Assembly: GCA_009746045.1 (NCBI GenBank)
Contig: RPFO01001965.1
Location: 1-64,000 of the forward strand
Direction: 5' to 3'
DNA from: Mesostigma viride
Taxonomy: Eukaryota; Streptophyta; Mesostigmatophyceae; Mesostigmatales; Mesostigmataceae
Length of the DNA: 64,000 nucleotides
Under the pieces are notes generated by a model that made no database searches, was not told the origin of the DNA, and worked only from the letters and a program-made list of their open reading frames with translations. The stretch's first letter is position 1. Every line of letters begins with the position of its first letter. A program made the translations under genes and the position numbers. Positions 12,801 through 23,832 of the stretch are shown one piece after another.

Positions 12801-15800
12801 CTCCCATACTCACTGGCTGCAACTGAGTAAATGCCTCCTTCAAGGCCTCAGGTAAGGCTGCCAGCATGACCGGCCCCTCAGCAGGCCTCATGTCAATCTC
12901 AGGTCCTGGTGACAATGCATACATCCTACGCAGCAGATGAGCCACAAAAAGGGGAGCCACTCTCATACAGGCTTGTGTGCAGCTGAGATAGGACCTCCTC
13001 CACATAGCCTTCAGAGCTCACCTCCCCCTCCTCTCTGTTGAGTGCAGCCAACGCCTTGGCCAAAGTCTCATAGTGGTCACAGGGGCCCGTGCAGTTCCTA
13101 TGATCCACATAGGCCACTCAGCAGCACCAAGGTAGAAACCTCCAGGTATATACTATTGGTCTGGTACACGAAGACGTGCATGCAGAACATGACCCACGTG
13201 TCTTAATCATACCAGGAATCAAGCCCTAGGTGAACCACTCCATATGTCGAGGGTACAACACAGAAGTCACTCTCCATGTGCCATCCAAGCTCAGATCCCC
13301 TCAACCATCCTCAGAAACTGGTCACCAAAATCTGGATGTCATCTCAGCTTAGTCCAACCAAACTCCCACCAGAGTCCATCCCACTCAACTCAGATCCCCG
13401 TCGGATTCAATGAGTCCACATGAATCCAAGAAGGAGTAAACAGGATCAAGGCACCTAAGCCAAACAAGGCGAGGCCACTCCATGTTCTGGGACACCACCC
13501 TCCCTCAGCTAGAGTCCACGGGTGAAAGACAAGCCTGACATTCCCAGGGATAACGGGTCATCCACAGGGATCCATGCCACGAAATACTGACAACTCTCAC
13601 TGCTTGATCAGGGCAGGAAGCAGAGTGTCATGTAGCAAGGCTAACCCTCTATACAGCGAACCCCACAAAACTAACTGGGCTGCCAGGGTCCAAGGCTCAT
13701 CAAAGCTAGTCACCACAGCACACCCAAAGATTCCAGCCCTTCTCAAGGGAAGAGGTAGTCAGGGACAGATGCTGTATCACCACAACAGAGTGGCAGGTAA
13801 CCGAGCCATAATAAATCCCCAATCCATCCCAACTGGGGACCTCCCTCAGATCACCAACAGGTCATAGCAGGCTGGGTGGATTCCAAGAATGCTCAATCCT
13901 AACACAGGGGCTGGCGTGAGCTTCTGCTGCAGCAAGTCCAAGGCCTGCTGACACCCGTCAGTCCACGCAAACTGGAACGAGGAAACGTCAACAGCGCCCC
14001 AGGTGGAAGTGCAGTCACCAAGAGGCAGGAGCAATCCAGCAGGAAGACGTCGCCAACAGGGTCGCCTCAGGAAGATCAAGGGTATCTCAGAAGTACACCC
14101 ATGATGAAGAGAGGCCGTGGACAGGGTTGTCACCAGTGGGTACCCGCCAGCAGGTTGGGGAGGTGCCACAAAGCACAGCCAAAATAGCCCACCGATGGCC
14201 AGCGAAACCAGGATACCACATAGTCAGGGATCTATGAGGTGAGCCCGACAGGATGAACTGAAATCCCAGGGTGAATCCACGCTATGATCCTCACAGATCT
14301 CCTCCCCACCAGAACAAAATTCCCCCCCTCCAGTCGCACCAAAGGAGTGAGAGTGAGGTAAAGCCACATCTCCTTAGTAGCTAGTACACTCAAACCCATA
14401 GCCAGTGGCCTATGATAATCACAAGGCACACTATTTCTCCATAAGATGCCTGGGAAAACTATCCACAGCCTTGAGAGGGATAGCAGAAGATCAGTAATGC
14501 CTCACCAGCATTATGAACGGTATGCCCCAACTTGTAAATCGTAGCACACGCTACCCCCATGCAAGGGCTAGGTGCAGCCCAATCCCCTGCACGCCCTGCT
14601 CCCCACACAAATCCCCCTCAGCATAACTGGTAAACTGGAGACTACCAGCATGCCTAATAATTCCACCCCTCTGCGTAGAATAAGCTGTAATAATCCTGGT
14701 ATCAGCTTCCCAAGATTGACAGCATGACCTAGCAGGAACAAACGCCATGGGATACGCATGAAGACAGAGGCCCAGCCAACCAGAGAAGGGTGGGGGAGGC
14801 AAGTCTCTCAGCCCACTAAACCACTGGTGGCCTGCAGGGTCGCTCTATTAAGACGTCCTATGCACCTCATGACTAAAGATGGGGTGGGAACTACAGCATC
14901 CAAGACAGAGTTGCATACAAGGCAGCTTGAGAGCAGACTGAAAGCAATCACCAATCAGCCAACTGATGTGCCCAAGCTTGGCAGGGCCCCAGCAACAAAA
15001 ATCACTCCCCGCATCCATCCAGGTGGCACTACCATGCAAGGTAATGTGGGCATTAGGATCGAAGGAGCCCAAGACAAGGTTGCACAAGTAGGGCAGCGTA
15101 AGGGTATGCTGGATGAGGCCATCAGTCATCAAACAGATACACCCTCAGCTTGGCAGGGCCCTAGCAAGTAGACTGAACCATGTCCCCCTAGTCAAAGCAT
15201 GGAAAGTAGTATCCATGTCCGTGGACCACGTAGACTGCCAAATGGTATTAATGTCAGTGTACCACGGATACTGATGCACATGAGGCAGGTTGTAAGGGTG
15301 GTAGAGGGCTGAATGGGTCCCCCAACTAACCCACACCTCTAAGCCATGTGAGCCCCCGCCCAGCACCAAGTAGTCCAACTCCTCAATTAAGAGTCAACGG
15401 AGTGGGCATCATTGTCATCACTGTCATGCCAAAGATTCCATCCTGCCCCACAGTTGTAGCTCCGTTGATCCCGCCCATCATCCAACCAACAAGGACATCC
15501 TACCCACGCAAACATGATGCCAGACCCCCCGTGCAAGCAGTCCCATTCATACAACCATCATGCTGTGCAAGCAATCAGCTCAAGGGCGGATGGTGTACTA
15601 TCAAGACAACAAGCCATCCTGGCACCATGCAAGCAAGAATAAGTCCATAGCAGGGCAAAGCAAGGGTAGGAGGTTACTCATCTGCACAAGGCTGGCTTGA
15701 TGTCCACCAGCAGGCAGGACCCAGCACTGCGTCAGGAGCAGGCACCAGCATTACAGATACTCGTCACTTGGGCGTCCCCAAGTCACCAGAGTCGCCAGCG

Positions 15801-18800
15801 GCCACCATGCAGTGCTTGCAGTCGCCACCACGAGTGCTCTCAGGCCCCACCATGAGTGCTGGTAGTCGCCACCAGGAGTGCTGGCGCTCGTCACCATGAG
15901 TGCTTGCAGTTGCCACCAACAGCACTAGTCCACTACCAGGGTACTCTCCAACGTAGCCTCCATGCACCATGCCCGCCATAGACATGTTTCCAATCCCCCA
16001 CTGGCCTCAAGCCCCCAAGAGGCTACTGCCACCACGCCCAATCAGCGTTGGACCACCCCCACATGTGGGTATCCAACACAGCTGTTGCCTGACTGTACAA
16101 CCAAGACTAGCTGCTTGCGCCGATCACGCTATGGGGAAGTGACTAAGCTGCTTTATGGAGGCCTGGGACGGACACCAATGAGCCTGGCTCCAGAAGCTGC
16201 TTGGAAGAAGGACCACATGCTGTCAACTGCCCGGACTAAACGTCAATCAGGCTGCAGGAAGGAGCCAGCACTCTTCACTATGGCACTCAGAAAACTGCCT
16301 AGTAGGCAAGCCACAGACTGCCAACCTATTAAGATAGCAGACTCGAACAGGGCTACTACCAAGTGCCAGGTAGCCAGAACTCCTAAGCCGGAGGAACACA
16401 AGGGCCTGAGGTGTCCAACAGCCAGCAGAATTGCCCAAAAATCGAAAAAATGGGCCTAAAAACGCCTTGACCAGTGTCAAAAATTCTGATCTGAGAACTA
16501 TATCAGATATATTCACAGATAAGAACTATGACAGCAGCCCTGGTGTCCATACTTGCTGTCCTAGTGCACCTCCTAGGCCCAACAGGGACCATCTGCCAAC
16601 AAGCAGTGGTAACCATCCTGTCCTGGGAGAAGTAAATGCGTGGTCACAATGGTCTGGCGCAGGTAAGGGCCCCAACTGGCAAGTGACCCACACCCCACTT
16701 GTAAAGGGACGTTGTCAAGCAAGTGGTCCACCCCCTCTGGGAACATGTGTCAAAGGACACCGTCTAGCAAGTGGGCAACCCATGCAAGAGACACCTGGCA
16801 ACTCATGGGTGCACGTGTGATACCCTCTAGGGGACAACCCACTGCAGGTATCCCGATGTCCCCTGATGTGGTGGCATCTACCATGCCATATGCCTCCATG
16901 ATAGCATCTGGCACCCTTTGGCAGACCTGGGATATCCACTCCCCCGCAGAAATTTTCTCAGGGTAACTAGACACAGCTGTCCAAGTATGATAGTGGAAAC
17001 CCCGTAAATGCTGTTGTTCTGCCCTGGCATGTGTGATGCCGTCTGGAAATTACATTGCAGACATCCAGGATGTCCACTCCCCCGCAAAAAATTGCTCAGG
17101 GTAACCAGACGTAGCTGCCACCAATCTGGACAACTCCTAGGGAGCTCGCCCTACCCATAGTACCATGATGCTAGTGGGAACAACACAAATGCCGTTGTTC
17201 TCCTCCCCACCAAAACCAAACCACCATACACGTGGGAGGAACCAAAGCTCAACCTAGAACGCCTCCACTGTCATGATGCTCAACAAGAAAAGGAAGAGTT
17301 TCCCCCACAACTGAAACAAATGTTTGGCGACGCGTGAATTAAGGACGTGCCACAGTCCTTAAACAGCAAGGGTAGGCTGCCCATGCACCGAAGAAAAGGA
17401 TCCTGAAAGATTGTCAAGTGAGTGCAAAAGGAACCTTGCGTAAAAAGGCAGCCATGAATCCCTACTGTCCGCTCATCCGGAGCCACCCTCAAAAGACACG
17501 AGGTGTAACCTGAGCCACACCGTAAAAATGTCGTCAAAGAAAAGCAGCACCGGGAAAAAAAACAACCTTAGACGGCGACGTCGTCAGGCGGTCGCGGTGG
17601 TGGTCGTGCGTGCAGCCGCAACCCGGAAACCGGGTGATAGGTGCCGTCGGCAGCAACAGTGCGTCGGCTCAGCCATAACCCGTAGCGCCATGTCAGCCTG
17701 GCCGAAAACAGAGCCTGCAGGGAAAAAAGACAGCTCCTAGCAGGATTCTGGAGCCGGACCTGCTGAGCTACTGGCCCAACACTCCGCATGCCCTGCTCGA
17801 AACGTAGCAACACTTGCGTAATGCCGATATATAAAGATGTTTGGAGCTAGGCAGAGACTGCGGCGTCAGCAGCCACGACAGACAGGGCGGTGGTCGGACT
17901 TCAGCACGATGCGGCCAGCCAGCCGAAAGCCCGTAAGTAAGGACGCTTGTCAATGAAATATTGCACGAATTTAAAGAAAGGGACGGTGACTTAGTGGTGC
18001 GTTAATAATGGCTTATGCAACACCCTTTTCTAGGGAGAGGTGAAGGAGAAGAAGGTCGCCCACACCTGGTTCCGTAGGGATGAAGGTGATTGTGTAACCC
18101 GCCTCACTTCAGTCATAGAAGTACGATTGAAATTAAGTTGACGCCGTGGAGTATGAGTAGTTGTCTCAGCACCTTCCCTAGCAATGGGTTCCAGAGATGA
18201 TGACGGATCTCCCAAACCTTGATTAGTAGGGGGTAAAGGTGATTGTGTCTTCGAACTACTCATACTTCCACATGGAGTCGCGATCGTCTGCCTAGTAGAG
18301 ACAACGGTTACGGCTGACTTCTAGTGTTACAGAGCAAGACAGTCACATCAGGATGTGTCTCAGTCTGTAACACCGTAAGTTTTCCGCAACTCTATGAATC
18401 TTCTCGGATGACAGACATCTGATCAACGTTGTACTACCCGGAAGGTTGCGACTTCAAGAGAAACACCAAAGTAGAGATCCCCGATACCAATGTAACGACT
18501 AAAAATGATCATCAACATCATCCACAGTCCAATATGAAAGATCTTTTACCTGGGTTGCTTTCCTGAGTCGCAGAACTTCAAGTATCCGAGCAACGTTGAG
18601 ATGGAAATTCCACAGCACGTGATTTAGGGAATCACAACCCCTTGTAGACACAAAGACAAGCTCGTGTATAGACGACCTCTGTGGAACTGAAGGACGTCTA
18701 TAGCCAAGGGGCTCTTATGGATTGGACAACAAAGCCAAGCTTTATTATACCATGGTGAATCAAAACCAACGTAGCAACAATGGCGACCCCACGTCCTTGA

Positions 18801-21445
18801 TATCGACGTGCTTGTCGAACTTGCTCCAACCTTAGCCTGAAGAGAACCAATCAGAACCATGGGATTCTATACAAGATCTTCGTATCCATCCTAGTCACAC
18901 AGAACAGAACAACACCACACACAGCCTGGCAGAATCTTTCCATGAGATCCTAAATCTGTCGTAAGCACTGAAGTCCCAAAGGAGCATTTAAGACTCAACA
19001 GTACCAACTAACAAACTACAACCCCACGTGGATCAGGCCACGACCAATGAGGGCTCCTATCAGTAGTATCAGCCAACAAACTACAACCCTACGTGGATCA
19101 GGCCACGACCAATGAGGGTTCCTATCAGTTGGTTGACAAAGTATCAGCTCCAAGTACCGTCGTCTTAGAAACCTCATAACTTTCTCAATACTGATCCAAA
19201 AGTCCTCAAATAAAAGCCAAACATTCACAAAACAAAGGATGTAACAACAAAGTCATTTTTGCTTGTTACACCAGGAAGCAGGTGGGTAAATGGGAACTGC
19301 ACTAGGGCGCCCAGAAGGGCCGACAGGGGCAGAGGTACGACCCGTATTAACTCGTCGTCTGTCCCTGGTCCTCTACGGAGGACTGAGTTGAACTCAGTCC
19401 TCTCTAGAGGACCGAGTTTTTGGGTTTCGTAGAAAATTCGCCCCGGTCAGAATGTTTGACAAAAAAATTCTCTCAAAATTTATTCAAATACTACGTGAAA
19501 AGATCTTTCTTGGACATATTTTTGGGATTTTTTTGGATTTGGTATGCGCGGCTAACTGTACGGTCAAAGTACAGGTGGTAAGGGTACTTTTCCACGTGAA
19601 ACGCGAGTTCCGGAAATGCACGACCTAGCCATGGCGGCTCGCGCCCATGCATGCAGTTTACGTTTGCGGACGAGTTAGCCGTCCAAACTCAGTAAATAGA
19701 TTTAACATGCCCTAAAGATGATATAAATCAATTTTTAGCTCGCGGGGATGCGATTTACCCGGTGTCGGCACTGTTCTTGCTGGAAAAAACTGCGATAAGG
19801 CAGGTCGACGGAATTGATTACTGCGCTTGCTTTCCGGCGCAATTTCAATGGCTGATAGGTTTCTTTCTACATGTTAACATGATTTGTATTAGAATATATT
19901 GAGTGACAGTATAGATTTGATGATCTCGACCATTCTGTCACGTCATGGTCTATGTGCCGCAAAGTGCCACTTTTGCGGGCACCGCCTGGGCCAAGGTAAC
20001 GCCAGCCGTGCCAGGTAAAGCCGGATAATCGTTGCCTCTTCGTTCCTTGATGTTCGTACATGAGTTTAAGCTTGCGAGGCGTTGTCAGGTTCAAGTCTTG
20101 ATGCTCTTTCTTGACCGTTGCCTGCCCCTCTGTAAAACCCCCTTTTCAGATGATGTTAGCAGGCATTTGCCTTAACCCAGTGTAGTTGTGCAGGGTTTTA
20201 GGAGCTGTGCAGGTTTAAACACCTTCATAGATGTTAGTTATTCTTTTGCTACGTTCATACTGCATGATTGTGTGGCCACGGGCTGCGTCAAGGGTGCATT
20301 CAAGCTTTTACGGGTGAGTGAAAAGTCTTGGTGACAAACCACTGCCATCATGTGCCAGCAACTATGTTGGCCACATCATGGCAAGGCAAAACAGTTATAG
20401 CCATATCTATTGTTGTTTGAAACAATGGAAATATGCTTAACCTACCCATTATATTGGTGGTTGACACTTATAACATAACCCTTTGTTGGTAGGTATCCAA
20501 GCCCATTCCCTACATGCATGCATAGGCTCTCACTACATGATAAGGTATGATATACCTGAAGTATGATGATGCAAGTGTGTTGTCCTGTAATGCTTGAAGG
20601 GAAATGAGTTGATTGGGATGGTTGGTGGCCACGGTGATGTAGTATGACCGCACTTACATGCTAGCAAAGTTAGCAAAAGCCCCATTCCTCTCCTGAGGAC
20701 TGAGAGTTTTTTAATTGTTTCAGGCAGTTGCACTGGCCAAATGGAGCCCAGTTTTTTGCCACGCTTCAAGAACTATGTTGTTTACATGCCTATATTTTTT
20801 CTTCATGCACCAGGATTTGATTGAATTTTTCCCACTCGTTCTTATCCCGAAAAATGCAAATTCGCGAGGGGCGCCCAACGTCCGTGTAATTTTCAGGTGT
20901 TCGGGTCAAGTTTTCACATATGCAGTATTTTTGCCAACAAAATGATATCTAGTACACCCCAGATCCACATCAAAACATTTGGGATGGACCCCCCACCTAG
21001 TCGCTACACGCGGTTGAAAATTGTCAACTCAGTCCTCCTGTGAGGACTGAGTTGGGACAGACGACGAGTTAATGGCAGGCATTGAAGGAACAGGGTGGGA
21101 AGGAGGCCTAGGAGCATTGTTAGTGAGTGAGGACCTGCTGGAGGGGTGAGCCAAGGTTGCAGAAGGGGCAGGGACCTGGTCCACCGCAAAAGAAGGTTCG
21201 TCCCTAAATCTGACTTGTGAAATTCGTTGTTCATAGGTAGGTGGGGTAATGGAGGAACGACGGCGACCACCAACAACAGGAGAAGGAGGTGAGGTACGCA
21301 GAATACCTTGAGGGGTAAGATGGTGTACCGTTTCCAAGGAGTCCCGTCGGTTACCACGAGTATTGTTATTGTTATTGTTATTAGTATTATTATTATTATG
21401 ATTATTGGTAGGTATAGGCGACATATCTCCACCCACTGGATCCAT
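9882..21445 (-). CDS. gag: Ty3 Gag, interrupted by two insertions
   Basis: Gag packages the element RNA. The gene survives in three pieces. The N-terminal piece (21445 to 21069) is Asn/Ser/Pro-rich with an (Asn)n tract. A short middle piece lies at 19346-19271. The main piece (11164 to 9882) contains a retrotransposon Gag core (WQDRLSFGTLQQGTKSFKEY region) and a single CCHC knuckle, CYHCKEVGHLKREC, near 10150-10190. Element B at its TTAA and the LTR element at its CCAGG duplication separate the pieces. Removing both leaves one continuous frame of roughly 580 codons. Translations that start in the LTR just right of 11164 are artefacts of the junction. Confidence 0.85.
11165..11944 (-). repeat. 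3' LTR of the inner LTR element
   Basis: Matches 18491-19270 over the whole 780 bp except about two substitutions (for example GTGTGTAGAC here against GTGTATAGAC). Inside it a roughly 60-bp segment (around 11695-11745 and 11758-11808) is tandemly duplicated, and the duplication is present in both LTR copies. Confidence 0.93.
11945..11958 (-). promoter_or_regulatory. Polypurine tract of the inner LTR element
   Basis: The minus strand reads TTGAGGGGGAGATA immediately before the 3' LTR, a canonical plus-strand primer position. Confidence 0.75.
12304..13117 (-). pseudogene. ORF of unknown function near the 3' LTR of the inner element, one frameshift
   Basis: Two overlapping minus-strand frames (13117 to 12926, then 13005 to 12304) read as one protein of about 270 residues with a frame change near 12955-12965. 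The sequence has balanced composition, conserved-looking Trp, Pro and Leu residues and the only sizeable ORF of this element. It shows no CCHC knuckle, DTG, YxDD or other retroviral motif. Its position next to the 3' LTR is not the place of gag. It could be a captured host gene or a Gag too diverged to recognise. Confidence 0.45.
13118..13845. other. Interior of the inner LTR element, no supported gene
   Basis: No ORF here carries a recognisable motif. The sequence is moderately GC and looks like the decayed or non-coding filler of a LARD-type element. Confidence 0.5.
13846..14020 (-). pseudogene. Fragment of Ty3-type Pol (reverse transcriptase to RNase H junction)
   Basis: The minus-strand frame contains FAWTDGCQQALDLLQQKL followed by PAPVLGL. 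This matches the conserved F-x-W-T...C-Q-x-A-F...L...aPVL segment that links reverse transcriptase to RNase H in Ty3/gypsy elements. No reverse transcriptase core or RNase H catalytic residues can be followed on either side, so only a relic remains. It indicates that the inner element descends from a Ty3-type ancestor. Confidence 0.6.
14021..18029. other. Non-coding interior of the inner LTR element
   Basis: About 4 kb without a supported gene. ORFs on both strands are short, repetitive in composition and lack motifs. A patch at 15770-15910 repeats short units around GTCGCCACCA...GAGTGCT, and 16650-16810 repeats units around CAAGTGG. Confidence 0.5.
18030..18263 (-). CDS. Short N-terminal Gag-like ORF of the inner LTR element
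   Basis: This 77-residue Ser/Thr/Pro/Arg-rich ORF starts about 230 bases inside the 5' LTR, where gag would begin. It contains a short internal sequence echo (TQSPLPPTNQGLGDPSSS and TQSPSSLRNQVWATFFSF). It ends early, with no capsid core following. I regard it as a possible truncated Gag start, on position alone. Confidence 0.3.
   Translation of the reverse strand: MSSSKTQSPLPPTNQGLGDPSSSLEPIAREGAETTTHTPRRQLNFNRTSMTEVRRVTQSPSSLRNQVWATFFSFTSP
18474..18490 (-). promoter_or_regulatory. Primer-binding site of the inner LTR element
   Basis: On the minus strand the sequence right after the 5' LTR is TTGGTATCGGGGATC. It begins with TGG and resembles the initiator-methionine tRNA primer sites of many plant and algal LTR elements. 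Confidence 0.65.
18491..19270 (-). repeat. 5' LTR of the inner LTR element
   Basis: Direct repeat of 11165-11944, followed by the second CCAGG target copy at 19271-19275. Confidence 0.93.
19351..21068. mobile_element. TTAA-flanked, piggyBac-type non-autonomous element B
   Basis: The 1,718-bp segment has 15-bp terminal inverted repeats CTCGTCGTCTGTCCC / GGGACAGACGACGAG and TTAA on both sides (19347-19350 and 21069-21072). Next to each end lies a perfect or near-perfect palindrome built from AACTCAGTCCTC / GAGGACTGAGTT. The interior shares recognisable stretches with element A over most of its length (for example around 19565-19640 with 8238-8310, and 20100-20290 with 8760-8960). The terminal repeats of A and B are nevertheless unrelated. 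There is no transposase-like ORF. It interrupts the Ty3 gag. Confidence 0.88.
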
Positions 21446-21536
21446 CTTTGATTACGTAAAGGAATAGGAATCAAAAAGGAAGCAACAAAAGAAAAAGGAA
21501 AAACCTTGAAGGTCTGCAGCAAGAACAAAATTAAAA

Positions 21537-21929
21537 TCAATCCTTTTTAACAACAGTAATGGATAGGGAACCAAACTCCAAAGTGAGAGGAGTATCTGAA
21601 GCAGATGCAGATGCAGCCCGTTTAGGGGGAGAAGAAGGAGGGGTAGCAAAGACTAGAGCTTCTACTGGAGGACGACCATGAGGAATAGGGCGTACATGAA
21701 GGCCTAAATCTGTTTGGCTATGATCTATAAGGAACTGCTGAGCTTCTTCAAAGGACATAAATTTCTTATACCTAATTACGTTGTAAACACGATTCTGAAC
21801 AATCTTCCTAGCGTCGGACCAAGAAAGGAAAATGGAGGACCATTGAGGCGTAATCACTACGTAATATTTAGCTAAACTATTATCGCTAGAAGAATGGGAA
21901 GGAGCAGTAAAAGATCGCCGTTGGCTCAT
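21537..21929 (-). CDS. RNase H1 hybrid-binding (viroplasmin-like) domain ORF upstream of Ty3 gag
   Basis: The 130-residue protein has, at residues 22-70, the pattern YYVV...IFLSWSDARKIVQ...YKKFMSFEEAQQFL. This is the fold signature of the RNase H1 N-terminal domain also found in caulimovirus viroplasmin, which binds RNA/DNA hybrids or double-stranded RNA. The C-terminal half is Pro/Ser/Ala-rich. The ORF lies between the 5' leader and gag, on the same strand. In this position it could help handle element RNA or hybrids during replication. That role is inference. The start is the first ATG of the ORF (MSQRRSF). Confidence 0.72.
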   Translation of the reverse strand: MSQRRSFTAPSHSSSDNSLAKYYVVITPQWSSIFLSWSDARKIVQNRVYNVIRYKKFMSFEEAQQFLIDHSQTDLGLHVRPIPHGRPPVEALVFATPPSSPPKRAASASASDTPLTLEFGSLSITVVKKD

Positions 21930-22458
21930 GGTAACGCACCTGGTAGGTCTTGAGCAGTCAAATGAGGAGAACGAGGAGAAGGCGACTTATCTCGGATGTC
22001 TGAAACCGAACCAGATTGACGACGCACGTAGGGGCGATGTTTCCAGCGCCAGGTGGTCGTAAGTATCCGGAATCAAGAACTCTGCGTCCGGCGATGGGTC
22101 GTCTAAATACGAAGCAGGCACGATGCAGAAAAAGGGTAATCTACGAGACGCTAGCCGTCTCTCTATCGTCGAACCAAAACCAGCAACTGTCTACGGCAGT
22201 AAACCATCTTTCTAAGGAAAACAAGACGAGGAAAAAGGAGCTATCTACGAAAGGAGTTTCCGCTTTGAGCAGGTCTAACTTCTAGGCAGGGCGTGTCCTG
22301 AATCAGGCAGCACTATCCCCCTAGCTTGACGGCGACCCGCCCATTACCTGTCAAGTAGGTGTCGTCTTCTTTTTCCCAGCCGCGGAAGGGTTGATTCAAT
22401 GACGTATGTTGCAAAGGATCGTCGTCTCGCGCTCTATCTAAACTACCTCCGAGTCCAT
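21930..22458 (-). other. 5' leader of the Ty3 element with primer-binding site
   Basis: The stretch between the 5' LTR and the first ORF has no gene. On the minus strand the sequence beside the LTR reads ATGGACTCGGAGG. The TGG two bases from the LTR is where a tRNA 3' end would pair; the tRNA is not identified. Confidence 0.55.
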
Positions 22459-23030
22459 TGTTACGCCGCAAGCCTCGGCCGCCACCTCTACCTCTACTTG
22501 TCCTAATACTACCTAGACTAGTAAGGCCACTTCTATTTGCACCCTTAGCGAAAGACGACCGAGACGAACCAGATCTCAATGCATTTACATATGTACTACT
22601 GTAATATGCCATAGGCCATTTAGTCAAACCCGTTTACTCCAGGAAAAGAGGAAGGAAACACAACTACACTGCCGTGACCCAAGCTAATATGTGTTAATTC
22701 ATTTAACACACGCCGAGTGCACACACAAGGGGTAGAACACGCATAAATGGTCACCAACGGTCCAACACGCTCGGGCCGACATGGCCCTCGCCTACAGGTG
22801 CACGCTGGTCCACTAAATCTACTGATGCACGCTGGTCCACTACATTCTACCACAGGATCAGGACCACTAGTAAAGTACGCGGCACGGCGCCCAACGGCAC
22901 CCAATGTACCTCAGTACTGTTACGAGGACAATAATGTCCCGGTAGGAGCCTAAACGTAAACCTAGGGACAACCGAGGCAAAGGACCTAATTTACGTCCGT
23001 AACTACAACGAATTGTTACGCGACGTAACA
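22459..23030 (-). repeat. 5' LTR of the Ty3 element
   Basis: Direct repeat of 734-1306, with the CCGGT duplication directly after it at 23031-23035. Confidence 0.93.
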
Positions 23031-23063
23031 CCGGTTGCATCAACCGACATACAACAGGGTGAG

Positions 23064-23832
23064 CTAGTAGAGGTCGTTCCATCGGCCGATGAGGGAGCGC
23101 TCCTTGTTGTAGCGGAAGAAGGGGAACACCAGCGCGGGGCTCTGCCACATCTCCCTGCGCTCCGCCACTGAGGCAGATGGGACACTTGAGGTCCTCTGCG
23201 GGGTCGGCGTCGTCGAGCGCGACGGCCATGCACATGGCGCATATCGAGGGGACGTGGGTGTGGTCGCCGTTCGTCACGGGCTCGTAGGCGTCCCAGCAGA
23301 CCCCGTGGCAGCACGCGCACTTCCCCACCATGCGCGGGGCAAGGCTCCCCCGGCAACGATACATGTTATCGAGGCTGGCATCAATTTCCTCGCGAAAAGA
23401 GGCAGAATAAGGGGGCGACCAGAAGGGATCGACCCTGTATGGCAGCCACGTCGACATTTCGAGATGTCCCGGCAACAGCGGTTCGTAGGAGAATTCGGGG
23501 ACGATCCCCATGGCGTTGCGCGTGTTGGCCGCCGGCCCCGAATTCCTCCTGGTTGATACGTAGAGCCGGATGGCCGCCTCCTTGGCGAGGGCCAGGTTGT
23601 GCACGGTGATAGCTCGCGGCGTCGAGGCGGCCGTGACGTGTTCCGAGGTGCACAGGAGTCCTTTCGACAACCCGCGGCACTGCACGCACTGCGCGTACCT
23701 GCCACCCAGGAAATGGTTGGGATTCTTGCTCTCCTGGCACCGGCCGCATCGTACCGGCGTGTCCATTTTCATGTCCTGCTTCATCATCATGAATTCCTCC
23801 CTTATCTTGGCGGAATCGCGCGAGGCCCCCAT
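23064..23832 (-). CDS. Cysteine-rich zinc-finger protein, one frameshift
   Basis: The protein of about 255 residues starts MGASRDSAK and has a first CxxC...CxxC cluster near residues 29-50 (CGRCQ...CVQC). It has a second Cys/His-rich cluster further on (CACCHGVC...CAMCM...CPICLS) that recalls a RING or treble-clef arrangement. The frame changes near 23165. The corrected end reads ...FPFFRYNKERSLIGRW and stops at 23064-23066, 29 bases from the retrotransposon duplication. The Ty3 element therefore landed just downstream of this gene, not in it. A ubiquitin-ligase-like role is possible but not shown. Confidence 0.6.

Larger units (their letters stand above)
11165..19270 (-). mobile_element. Complete LTR retrotransposon inserted in the Ty3 gag, mostly non-coding inside
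   Basis: Two 780-bp direct repeats begin TGTAAC and end GTTACA and are flanked by CCAGG on both sides (11160-11164 and 19271-19275). The LTRs differ at about two positions by eye, so insertion was recent. On the minus strand a primer-binding-like TGGTATCGGGGATC lies next to the right LTR and a purine tract (GAGGGGGAGATA) next to the left LTR, which fixes the orientation. The 6.5-kb interior carries only a damaged RNase H-proximal pol fragment, a short N-terminal ORF and one longer ORF near the 3' LTR. It resembles a LARD-type non-autonomous derivative of a Ty3 element. Confidence 0.9.
734..23030 (-). mobile_element. Ty3/gypsy chromovirus-type LTR retrotransposon carrying three nested insertions
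   Basis: The element is bounded by near-identical LTRs of 573 and 572 bp that start TG and end CA with TGTTACG/CGTAACA inverted ends. It is flanked by the direct duplication CCGGT (729-733 and 23031-23035). Read on the minus strand the order is 5' LTR, primer-binding site, an ORF with an RNase H1 hybrid-binding domain, gag with a CCHC knuckle, pol (protease, reverse transcriptase, RNase H, integrase, chromodomain), a further ORF, polypurine tract and 3' LTR. The domain order and chromodomain place it among chromoviruses. Without the three later insertions (8036-9734, 11165-19270, 19351-21068) it would be about 10.8 kb. The almost identical LTRs imply a young insertion, although the pol frame has single-base shifts. 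Confidence 0.93.

Noticed and set aside
22016-22285. Plus-strand 89-aa ORF in the Ty3 leader
   Set aside because: Opposite to all element genes and without motifs.
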